DNA of 11,107 bases from Clostridia bacterium (lineage in GTDB: Bacteria > Bacillota > Clostridia > SK-Y3 > JACMMQ01), in NCBI GenBank assembly GCA_014378955.1, contig JACMMQ010000079.1, positions 1 to 11,107 of the forward strand, read 5' to 3'. The notes beneath the pieces were generated by a model, which worked only from the letters and a program-made list of their open reading frames with translations, was not told where the DNA came from and searched no databases. Shown here piece by piece: positions 1 through 5,693 of this stretch (positions are counted from its first letter, which is position 1; every line of letters starts with the position of its first letter). Made by a program: the position numbers and the translations under genes.

Positions 1-1370
1 AAATAGCCATATTGGTCGTATAACACTTGCAAGCCGTCGTACAATGACATACCCTTTGATTTGTACCAAGCCGCCATTTCAGCAATGAGCATGGATGCTA
101 CGATAGCATCCTTGTCACGTGCATGTGTGCCTGCTAGGTAGCCATAGCTTTCTTCAAAGCCAAACACATATTGCTTTTGATTGCCATTTTCTTCAAATTC
201 CTTAATTTTTTCGCCAATGAATTTAAAGCCTGTCAATACCTCATCCACGGCAACGCCAAACTGCTTTGCTATGCCACGCACCATATCGGACGTGACAATG
301 GTTTTAATCAATACGCCATTTTTGGGCAACACGCCCTTTTCCTGCTTTTGCGATAAAATGTAATGGGTCAACAGTACCCCTGTTTGATTGCCCGTAAGCA
401 CCACATATTCGCCCTCTTTGTTGCGTACCACCACGCCCACACGGTCAGCGTCAGGGTCTGTGCCAATAATTAGGTCGGAATTTACCGATTTTGCCAACGC
501 AATTGCTAATGTAAAGCCTTCCTTTTCCTCTGGATTAGGCGATTTTACAGTGGAAAAAGCTGGGTCTGGTAATTCCTGCTCTGGTACCACAATGACATGC
601 TTAAAGCCCACTCTCGCACATATCTCACGCACCAAAACATTGCCCGCACCGTGGAAAGGGGTGTATATTATTTTAAAATCGTCCGCTACCTGTGCTATGA
701 CCTGCGGATTGATGCACTGCTTTTGCACCTGCGTTAAAAATTTCTCATCTATTGCCGCACCAATCATTTCAATCAGCCCTGCAGATTTTGCCTCATTTTC
801 ATCCATCACCTGCACGCCATCAAAAATATCAATCGCATCCATGACCGCAAGCACTGCATCCGCACTGTGTGGCGGCAGCTGTCCGCCGTCCTCCCAGTAC
901 GCCTTGTAGCCGTTGTATTTAGCTGGGTTATGGCTTGCGGTAATAACGATGCCTGCAATCGCACCCAATTCACGCACGGCAAACGATAATTCAGGGGTAG
1001 GACGTAGTGCATCAAATAAATAAGCCTTCACGCCGTTCGCCGCCAAAACCTTTGCCGCTTCAAGCGCAAATTCGTCCGATTTCAAGCGAGAATCATAAGC
1101 AATCGCAACGCCCTTCGCCTTTGCCGCCTCACCATGCGACACGATATAAGAAGCCAAGCCCTGTGTCGCCTTACGCACCACATATTTGTTCATACGGTTG
1201 GTACCAGCGCCAATAATACCACGCAGGCCACCCGTACCAAACGCCAAATTGGTGTAAAAACGCTCCTCAATTTCCCGTGCATCGTTCTCAATCGCCAAAA
1301 GCTCCGCCTTGGTGTGCTCGTCCACCGCCGGGTGTGTTAACCATTTTTGATATTGTTCTAAATAGTGCAT
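1..1370 (-). CDS. pgcA: Phosphoglucomutase / phosphomannomutase family, PgcA-like (3' end beyond window)
   Basis: Interconverts glucose-6-phosphate and glucose-1-phosphate in the cytosol, feeding UDP-glucose and cell-envelope polymer synthesis (family knowledge). About 456 residues are visible; the family is near 575, so the C-terminal phosphate-binding domain lies off the left edge. Seen directly: N-terminal FGTGGLRG substrate-loop motif, catalytic phosphoserine motif TASHNP with Ser at residue 146, metal loop GTDPDADRVG, and sugar-binding loop GFEESYGYLAG. These fit the Bacillota alpha-phosphoglucomutase type. The ATG at 1368-1370 is preceded by AGGAGG with a 6-nt spacer, which fixes the start. 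It is the last gene in transcription order. Upstream, a hairpin-array repeat begins 58 nt from the start codon, so its promoter must lie between or within that repeat. Preference for glucose versus mannose phosphates cannot be read from sequence. Confidence 0.93.
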   Translation of the reverse strand, partial: MHYLEQYQKWLTHPAVDEHTKAELLAIENDAREIEERFYTNLAFGTGGLRGIIGAGTNRMNKYVVRKATQGLASYIVSHGEAAKAKGVAIAYDSRLKSDEFALEAAKVLAANGVKAYLFDALRPTPELSFAVRELGAIAGIVITASHNPAKYNGYKAYWEDGGQLPPHSADAVLAVMDAIDIFDGVQVMDENEAKSAGLIEMIGAAIDEKFLTQVQKQCINPQVIAQVADDFKIIYTPFHGAGNVLVREICARVGFKHVIVVPEQELPDPAFSTVKSPNPEEKEGFTLAIALAKSVNSDLIIGTDPDADRVGVVVRNKEGEYVVLTGNQTGVLLTHYILSQKQEKGVLPKNGVLIKTIVTSDMVRGIAKQFGVAVDEVLTGFKFIGEKIKEFEENGNQKQYVFGFEESYGYLAGTHARDKDAIVASMLIAEMAAWYKSKGMSLYDGLQVLYDQYGY

Positions 1371-1428
1371 GTTGAACCTCCTGTAATGTTTAATTGATTC
1401 AATACGATTTGTTTTTTACCGGAACAAC

Positions 1429-1747
1429 GTGGGCGCTGCCCACCCCCGCCCCTTTTTTGAAAAAAAGGGGACAAAAAACTTTAATGGGGAATTTATATCA
1501 AAGTTTTACTCAATTTTTTTCAAAAAATTGCCAGGGTTAAGGGATGTAATCCCTTATTGTTGTCCGCAGACAACGAAATCCAAACACTCAATACTAATGT
1601 TAGATTAAAACATAACCAGCGGAGATGGGCAAAACGTGAGTAAGCGTTTTGAAACACCGACCAACAGATGGTTATGATTTTAATCAAGTTTAGTATAAAG
1701 AGTATTTTTCTTTGTTACTTTCTTTTTGCGATAGAAAAAGAAAGTAA
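1429..1747 (-). repeat. Hairpin-array repeat, copy A (with 106-bp insert)
   Basis: Intergenic repeat matching copy B (10275-10483) in reverse complement. Hairpins read along the plus strand: GTGGGC/GCCCAC (1429-1443), CCCCTTTTTT/AAAAAAGGGG (1449-1470), AAAACTTT/AAAGTTTT (1475-1507), CAATTTTTT/AAAAAATTG (1511-1530), TAAGGGAT/ATCCCTTA (1538-1556), GTTGTC/GACAAC (1559-1574), then after the insert TTACTTTCTTTTT/AAAAAGAAAGTAA (1715-1747, 13-bp perfect stem, 7-nt loop). The order and linkers match copy B; several stems differ by paired changes. It contains no ORF that makes sense. Function unknown; the 1715-1747 stem followed by TTTTTT could act as a plus-strand terminator, but no plus-strand gene precedes it. 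Confidence 0.85.
1591..1696. repeat. 106-bp inverted-repeat insert (MITE-like) inside copy A
   Basis: The ends ATACTAA...TTAGTAT begin imperfect 28-nt arms (1591-1618 and 1669-1696, about 24 matches with one gap) around a 50-nt centre that holds a second hairpin CAAAACG/CGTTTTG (1630-1651). Copy B has the same flanks joined directly (CTTTA next to GTGTTTGG at about 10322-10335), so copy A looks like a filled site and copy B an empty one. No convincing target duplication beyond a possible TA. No coding capacity. It could be a miniature transposon or an extra structural module; which state is ancestral is not known. Confidence 0.7.
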
Positions 1748-1831
1748 GTTTTTTCACCAGTGACAAATGCTGATAATTCTTATAGTACAAGAATGTGCAT
1801 AATGCGTAATATTATTGTTACTATGCGTGGC

Positions 1832-1859
1832 GAGATTCCTCACTACGTTCGGAATGACA
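1832..1859 (-). repeat. 28-bp REP-like repeat, copy R1
   Basis: GAGATTCC...GGAATGACA, an imperfect palindrome (ATTCC/GGAAT ends) matching R2-R5. A partial second copy at 1871-1888 repeats the right half: the block CTACGTTCGGAATGACAGAT occurs at 1843 and again at 1872, a local tandem duplication with a 29-bp period. Repeats of this GTCATTCC type are, from general memory, dispersed in many bacterial genomes. Confidence 0.75.
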
Positions 1860-1968
1860 GATAGTTTTTTCCTACGTTCGGAATGACAGATAGTTGCTTT
1901 GACTTTTCAAATGCCTTGCCGTTGTATATGTTTTTCAAATTATCTTTAACACACCTAAATATCAAGTC

Positions 1969-1996
1969 TGTCATTCCGAACAATGTGTGGAATCTC
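1969..1996 (+). repeat. 28-bp REP-like repeat, copy R2
   Basis: TGTCATTCC...GGAATCTC, opposite in orientation to R1. R1 and R2 together form an inverted pair around about 110 bp with no recognisable gene. This copy has the most diverged centre (AACAATGTGT) of the set. Confidence 0.75.
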
Positions 1997-2045
1997 GTAC
2001 TATCCACTTTTTCGTTGTATTCGTGCTTTGAAAAAGCCAATTGTT

Positions 2046-2073
2046 TGTCATTCCGAGTGAAGCGAGGAATCCC
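2046..2073 (+). repeat. 28-bp REP-like repeat, copy R3 (overlaps gene end)
   Basis: TGTCATTCC...GGAATCCC. It overlaps the 3' end of the GIY-YIG gene: read on the minus strand, the repeat encodes the final residues SSLHSE and the TGA stop (in GGAATGACA). R3 and R4 are inverted relative to each other and bracket that gene. Confidence 0.8.
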
Positions 2074-2365
2074 CTATATCCATGAGTTCATTATATAAGT
2101 CATTCCAGTTCGGATTGGTCGTTGCTATTAAGTCAATCTTTTTTTGCCTTGCCCATCCTTTTATTTGTTTTTCTCTTGCAATAACCGATTGAACGTCAGA
2201 TGAAGTTTCAAAATATATAAGCTTATGCACGTTATATATTTGCGTGAAACCTGCTGTTTTTCCATCTTTATGCTCAAATACCCTACGCATAAGGTCGTTG
2301 GTCATGCCCGTATACAAAACAGTATGGTGCTTATTCGTCATGATATACACATAATAACTGCGCAT
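2048..2365 (-). CDS. Small single-domain GIY-YIG nuclease-family protein
   Basis: 105 residues, the usual size for the stand-alone GIY-YIG group (YhbQ/UPF0213-like). Seen: a YVYI segment at residues 5-8 and LYTG at 17-20 (GIY and YIG equivalents), the helix TNDLMRR with candidate catalytic Arg27, His32, and the metal-binding Glu65 in AREKQIKGW. These residues suggest a working nuclease, but cellular substrates of such small proteins are poorly known. The ATG at 2363-2365 has GGAG six to seven nt upstream. A perfect 7-bp hairpin (2379-2399) sits just upstream of the ribosome binding site. The last codons and stop are supplied by repeat R3, and inverted repeat R4 lies about 50 bp upstream of the start. 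It separates pgcA from rlmH and has no obvious functional link to either, consistent with a mobile or accessory gene. Confidence 0.88.
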   Translation of the reverse strand: MRSYYVYIMTNKHHTVLYTGMTNDLMRRVFEHKDGKTAGFTQIYNVHKLIYFETSSDVQSVIAREKQIKGWARQKKIDLIATTNPNWNDLYNELMDIGDSSLHSE

Positions 2366-2378
2366 CGTTTACTCCTAT

Positions 2379-2399
2379 GCAATCTTTCTGATAGATTGC
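2379..2399. promoter_or_regulatory. Hairpin in the GIY-YIG gene leader
   Basis: GCAATCT / AGATTGC, a perfect 7-bp stem with a 7-nt loop, ends immediately before the GGAG ribosome binding site of the GIY-YIG gene. Its position would allow it to affect translation or mRNA stability, or it may be a further part of the repeat cluster. Function inferred from position only. Confidence 0.4.
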
Positions 2400-2415
2400 G
2401 TGCATTGCGAGTTTA

Positions 2416-2443
2416 GAGATTCCTCTCTTCGCTCGGAATGACA
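2416..2443 (-). repeat. 28-bp REP-like repeat, copy R4
   Basis: GAGATTCC...GGAATGACA with centre TCTCTTCGCTC; inverted relative to R3 (bracketing the GIY-YIG gene) and to R5 (bracketing 2444-2661). Confidence 0.8.
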
Positions 2444-2661
2444 TACTTGTGGTTTATTGAAAAGATTATAAATGTATCTTTATTTTTAATTATTAAGACC
2501 AATGCAGGGTTGGTTATTGCGCATAAAGCCAAGATATTGCCGTCATTATACCGTATATAGTAGCTTCGATTTAAATAATGTACAGTATACGGTACTCGTA
2601 GTTGAAAAACAATACTTACTGTGGAATAATCAGGGATAAATTTGTGCACATAACAATCATT
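2444..2661. other. Non-coding segment between inverted repeats R4 and R5
   Basis: About 218 bp of AT-rich sequence with no credible gene. The only structure seen is an inverted repeat TACCGTATA (2549-2557) / TATACGGTA (2586-2594), 9 bp perfect arms. A 104-codon open frame runs through it on the minus strand, but its first and last residues are translations of the flanking repeats, so it is not called as a gene. Confidence 0.5.
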
Positions 2662-2689
2662 TGTCATTCCGAACGCAGTGAGGAATCTC
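2662..2689 (+). repeat. 28-bp REP-like repeat, copy R5
   Basis: TGTCATTCC...GGAATCTC with centre GAACGCAGTGA. It lies 56 bp past the rlmH stop codon (2746) in transcription order and is the last member of the cluster seen on this side. Confidence 0.8.
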
Positions 2690-2745
2690 ATTCTTGCAAT
2701 TCTCAACTCGTTATTGATACAAAGCAAACTATTCCCATTTTTCCA

Positions 2746-3228
2746 TCACTTATGATACGTCTCCGCCCCCAAAATCTTATACCCTCGATATACCTGCTCC
2801 AACAGCACCACACGCATGAGTTGGTGCGGAAAGGTCATGGGCGAAAAGCTTAGCTTGAGTTGTGCGGTTTGCTTGACGGCATCGGACAGTCCGAGTGAGC
2901 CTCCGATTACAAATGCCACCGTTTGCTTGCCTTGTACGGCGAACTGCTGTAAGGTGTTTGCAAATGCGACAGAATCACGCATTTCACCCTCAATGCACAG
3001 AGCGACTGTGGCATCTACATCCTTCAAGGCATTTATAATGCGTTGCCCCTCTAGGTCGCGGATTTTTTCTTCATCCTTCAGAGATGCCTTATCCGCTATT
3101 TTTTCATCGGTCAATTCAACAATTTCAAGCTTACAATAGCGTGATAAACGCTTTTGGTATTCTAAAAGACTTTCACGAAAAAAGCTTTCCTTGATTTTGC
3201 CGACGGCGATTATTTTAATTCTTTGCAT
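2746..3228 (-). CDS. rlmH: 23S rRNA (pseudouridine1915-N3)-methyltransferase RlmH
   Basis: SPOUT-class methyltransferase that methylates N3 of pseudouridine 1915 in helix 69 of 23S rRNA on assembled 70S ribosomes, using S-adenosylmethionine (family knowledge). The 160 residues match the family's usual length of about 155-160. Seen: N-terminal IKIIAVGKIKE, the cofactor loop FVIGGSLGLSD (residues 107-116), and the C-terminal knot segment with FSPMTFPHQLMRVVLLEQ (128-145) followed by YRGYKILGAETYHK; the closing YHK is typical of the family tail. The ATG at 3226-3228 is preceded by TGAGGT, whose TGA is the stop codon of the upstream walJ-like gene; only 8 nt separate them. This implies co-transcription and translational coupling, as in the walJ-rlmH neighbourhood of many Bacillota. 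Confidence 0.96.
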   Translation of the reverse strand: MQRIKIIAVGKIKESFFRESLLEYQKRLSRYCKLEIVELTDEKIADKASLKDEEKIRDLEGQRIINALKDVDATVALCIEGEMRDSVAFANTLQQFAVQGKQTVAFVIGGSLGLSDAVKQTAQLKLSFSPMTFPHQLMRVVLLEQVYRGYKILGAETYHK

Positions 3229-3236
3229 GGTTTACC

Positions 3237-4031
3237 TCAAATCTGATGTACATGACTCACACAATAGCGCTGTGCGACTTCCATTTCAATGTCCTTGCCT
3301 GCACGGATACCGCCTGCCGCTAGCACCTCGCATACCGTGTCATATGCCAGCTGTGGCTCGTTATTTTCTTGGCTCAAATGCCCTAAAATCAGCTTGCGTG
3401 TGCCACTTTTCACAAGCGATACCGCCATTTCCCCCGCCATGGCATTGGACAAATGCCCGTGCTCGCTTAGTATTCTACGCTTTAATGGATAGGGATATGC
3501 ACCATTTTTAAGCATTTCTATGTCATGATTCGCCTCCAACAGCATCAAGTCGCTGCCCTCAAACGCTTGTAGCAAGCCCTCTCGGTTGTAGCCGATGTCT
3601 GTTGCAATCGAAACCTTTTTATTATTTGCAAAAAAGCTATACGCCAGAGCGCCTGCCGCATCGTGTGGAATACCCACCGCCTGCACACCAAAATCGCCTA
3701 GCTCAAACGCTCGTTGTTCCTCAACGACCTGAATAAGCTGCTTTTCTATTTTACCAATCGAACCACCGTACATCGCACGCCAGGTTTGCTTGTTGGCATA
3801 AATGGGCAGCTGATACCGCCGTGCCATTACGCCCACACCGCTGATGTGGTCGCCGTGCTCGTGCGTGACTAAAATAGCGGTGAGTAGCTTGGGGTCAACA
3901 CTTATTTGCGCCAACGCCGCTTCAATCTTTTTACCGCTCACGCCTGCATCAATCAAAAGCCGTGTATTTTTATAAGCCATGTAAATCGCATTGCCGCTAC
4001 TGCCTGAATAGAGCGAACAAAAGGTAATCAT
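3237..4031 (-). CDS. walJ: Metallo-beta-lactamase-fold hydrolase, WalJ (YycJ) family
   Basis: 264 residues, normal for YycJ/WalJ. In Bacillota this cytosolic metallohydrolase is usually encoded with the WalRK cell-wall control system; it is linked to coordination of division or replication and its substrate is probably nucleic acid (family knowledge, not certain). Seen: start MITFCSLYSGSSGN, typical of the family, metal-binding THEHGDH (His57, His59, Asp61, His62), SIATDIGYN near residue 142, LLEANHD, the SEHGHLSN segment, and a further His in LGHLSQENN. The ATG at 4029-4031 follows GGGG with suitable spacing. It is coupled to rlmH downstream. walR, walK, walH and walI are not in the window; murA is upstream instead, separated by about 200 bp with a repeat, so this is a reduced version of the wal neighbourhood. 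Confidence 0.93.
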   Translation of the reverse strand: MITFCSLYSGSSGNAIYMAYKNTRLLIDAGVSGKKIEAALAQISVDPKLLTAILVTHEHGDHISGVGVMARRYQLPIYANKQTWRAMYGGSIGKIEKQLIQVVEEQRAFELGDFGVQAVGIPHDAAGALAYSFFANNKKVSIATDIGYNREGLLQAFEGSDLMLLEANHDIEMLKNGAYPYPLKRRILSEHGHLSNAMAGEMAVSLVKSGTRKLILGHLSQENNEPQLAYDTVCEVLAAGGIRAGKDIEMEVAQRYCVSHVHQI

Positions 4032-4046
4032 TTTGAAACCCCTTTT

Positions 4047-4101
4047 TTAGAAGTTGGATGTTAGAAGTTGGACTAGAAGCAACCGCCGTATGGCGGATTG
4101 C
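4047..4101. repeat. Direct repeat and hairpin in the murA-walJ spacer
   Basis: TTAGAAGTTGGA occurs at 4047-4058 and 4061-4072, with a partial third copy (CTAGAAGC). It is followed by an imperfect hairpin GCAACCGCC / GGCGGATTGC (4079-4101, one bulge, 4-nt loop). It lies upstream of walJ in transcription order. No T-run follows the hairpin on the minus strand, so it is not a clear terminator. Function unknown. Confidence 0.5.
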
Positions 4102-4150
4102 TATTTAATGGTGCTCGATTGTATTGTTTTACGAATTTTTATCCAGTAAC

Positions 4151-4210
4151 TCCCCCATTAAAGTTTTTGCCCCCTTTTTTCAAAAAGGGGTGGGTGTGGG
4201 TAAAACCCAC
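4151..4210 (+). repeat. Hairpin-array repeat, copy E (short)
   Basis: Carries only the last modules of the family: CATTAAAGTTTTTG, stem CCCCTTTTTT/AAAAAGGGG (4171-4190) and the terminal hairpin GTGGGT-AAA-ACCCAC (4196-4210). The terminal hairpin has C-to-T and G-to-A changes on opposite arms compared with GTGGGC...GCCCAC in the other copies, keeping the stem. It ends 18 nt before the murA stop codon position and could act as a bidirectional 3'-end structure for murA mRNA. Confidence 0.75.
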
Positions 4211-4228
4211 GGTTTATGCTTTTAGTGC

Positions 4229-5482
4229 CTACACCTTCACACGCTCAATCACGGCGCCCAAGGCGCGTAGCTTGCCTTCGAAATCTTCGTAGCCACGGTC
4301 TATGTGCTCTAAGCCGTACACCTCTGTTATGCCGCTTGCGGCAAGTCCTGCAATGACCAGGGCCGCCCCAGCACGCAAATCGGTGGCGTTAACTGGCGCG
4401 CCTGATAAAGCAGGAACACCCTCCACGATCGCCAATCGCCCTTCTACACGTATGTTTGCACCCATGTGTCGCAGCTCCTCGACATATTGAAAGCGCGAAT
4501 CCCATACGCCCTCGGTCACAATGCTTGTACCCTCGGCTAACGCCAGTAGCACGGTCATTTGAGGCTGTAAATCGGTTGGAAAGCCAGGATAGGGCAGGGT
4601 TTTGACATTTGCCTTGTACGGTCTTTTATCGCTATAAATGCGGATGGCATCGTCGCCCTCTTCAACGGTTACGCCTGTTTCAATGAGCTTAGCGGTCAAC
4701 GATTCCATATGCTTTGGTATAATATTTTTAATGATGACATCCCCACGTGTTACTGCGGCGGCAATCATCAGCGTGCCTGCTTCAATTTGGTCTGGAATAA
4801 CGGCATAGGTGCCACCGTGTAGCTTTTCTACCCCCTGGATGCGAATAACGTCCGTGCCTGCACCTTTAACCTTTGCGCCCATTGCATTTAAAAAGTTGGC
4901 AACGTCAACAATGTGCGGTTCTTTTGCGGCATTTTCAATGGTGGTAAAGCCCTCTGCACGCACAGCCGCCAGCATGATATTGATGGTTGCGCCTACGCTC
5001 ACGACATCCAAATAAATTTGGCTGCCCTTGAGCTGCTCTGCCACTGCGAGCATGTTCCCATTATGTATGGTCACCTTTGCGCCTAGTGCCTCAAAGCCCT
5101 TGATGTGCTGGTCAATCGGTCGTGCGCAAAAGCTACAGCCACCAGGTGTCGCAACCTCAGCAGACTTAAATCGCCCGAGCAGTGCACCCCACAGGTAGTA
5201 CGAGGCACGCATTTTGCGTACAAGCTCATACGTGGCTACGTTCCGATTGATGGTAGTGCTATCTATTTCAACCACTTGGTTGTGAAATTTCACCTTCGCC
5301 CCAAGCTGCTTGAGGATATCTAAAATGATGTCAACGTCCTTGATGTGTGGTACATTTTCAATACGGCATACGCCCTCAACCAATGCTGCCGCTGGCAATA
5401 CTGCAATCACCGCGTTTTTAGCACCACTGACTGTGACCTCGCCATTTAACGGAATTCCTCCGTGAATGAGCAATTTTTCCAA
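4229..5482 (-). CDS. murA: UDP-N-acetylglucosamine 1-carboxyvinyltransferase MurA
   Basis: Transfers enolpyruvate from PEP to UDP-GlcNAc, the first committed step of peptidoglycan synthesis, in the cytosol. The TTG at 5480-5482 is chosen as the start: it gives MEKLLIHGG and 417 residues, the normal length, with GGGTG about 6 nt upstream. The longer in-frame ATG at 5536 would add 18 atypical residues and has no ribosome binding site. Seen with TTG numbering: Lys22 in SGAKNA, active-site Cys116 in PGGCSFCARPID, the YPGFPTDLQPQM segment and TDLRAGAALVIAGLAASG near the C terminus. Cys at 116 predicts fosfomycin sensitivity of this enzyme. Odd: a second Cys (119) replaces the Gly usually found three residues after the catalytic Cys. 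The gene has its own probable promoter; whether the organism has a second murA copy is not visible. Confidence 0.95.
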   Translation of the reverse strand: MEKLLIHGGIPLNGEVTVSGAKNAVIAVLPAAALVEGVCRIENVPHIKDVDIILDILKQLGAKVKFHNQVVEIDSTTINRNVATYELVRKMRASYYLWGALLGRFKSAEVATPGGCSFCARPIDQHIKGFEALGAKVTIHNGNMLAVAEQLKGSQIYLDVVSVGATINIMLAAVRAEGFTTIENAAKEPHIVDVANFLNAMGAKVKGAGTDVIRIQGVEKLHGGTYAVIPDQIEAGTLMIAAAVTRGDVIIKNIIPKHMESLTAKLIETGVTVEEGDDAIRIYSDKRPYKANVKTLPYPGFPTDLQPQMTVLLALAEGTSIVTEGVWDSRFQYVEELRHMGANIRVEGRLAIVEGVPALSGAPVNATDLRAGAALVIAGLAASGITEVYGLEHIDRGYEDFEGKLRALGAVIERVKV

Positions 5483-5562
5483 GCTTTTCACCCGCCCAAT
5501 ATAGATTAAACTACAATTTACTGAATACGTATGCAAATTTCATCAATTCACATATGCCATAT

Positions 5563-5571
5563 ATTATACCA
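5563..5571 (-). promoter_or_regulatory. Probable murA promoter (extended -10)
   Basis: On the minus strand TGGTATAAT, a perfect TATAAT with the TG extension, lies about 80 nt upstream of the chosen TTG start. No good -35 is placed at 17 nt (TTGCTA is 21 nt away), which an extended -10 can tolerate. Predicted transcription would start near 5556, giving a leader of about 74 nt for the TTG start but only about 20 nt for the upstream ATG. Confidence 0.5.
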
Positions 5572-5610
5572 TTCTTTTAGTGGTTTTCATAGCAAAAAAT
5601 GAAAGTTATC

Positions 5611-5661
5611 CAAAAAAAGCAAAAAGCGTACAAACCTGATATTCCACCAAGTTTGTACGCC
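5611..5661 (-). terminator. Rho-independent terminator of the SLH-protein gene
   Basis: Minus-strand reading: GCGTACAAAC, 15-nt loop, GTTTGTACGC, then TTTTTGCTTTTTTT. A perfect 10-bp stem followed by a T-rich tract, 33 nt after the stop codon at 5694. It separates the SLH gene from the murA promoter and makes murA the start of its own transcription unit. Confidence 0.85.
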
Positions 5662-5693
5662 CTAAATTACGCATTCACTACTTATCTTTTGCC

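Noticed and set aside
388..909. 173-codon plus-strand open frame
   Set aside because: It is antisense to the well-supported phosphoglucomutase frame; low-complexity Ser/Thr/Cys-rich translation with no ribosome binding site or family resemblance.
1843..2098. Short open frames on both strands over R1-R3
   Set aside because: They exist because the repeats lack stop codons in some frames; the protein sequences mirror the repeats.
1832..2689. CRISPR array
   Set aside because: The 28-bp repeats alternate in orientation and have irregular spacing (from about 50 to over 340 bp); no cas genes.
2413..2727. 104-codon minus-strand open frame upstream of the GIY-YIG gene
   Set aside because: Its first and last residues are translations of repeats R5 and R4 (for example RFLTAFGMTN and SEERNL), there is no plausible ribosome binding site, and the middle resembles nothing known.
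4151..4210. Treating every CCCCTTTTTT/AAAAAGGGG hairpin as a rho-independent terminator
   Set aside because: No T-run follows the stem on the minus strand, and copies occur in both orientations and also upstream of genes; a 3'-end role remains possible but is not shown.
5483..5536. N-terminal extension of MurA from the ATG at 5536
   Set aside because: No ribosome binding site, atypical extra 18 residues, and only about 20 nt from the predicted transcription start; the TTG at 5482 gives the normal family N terminus and length.
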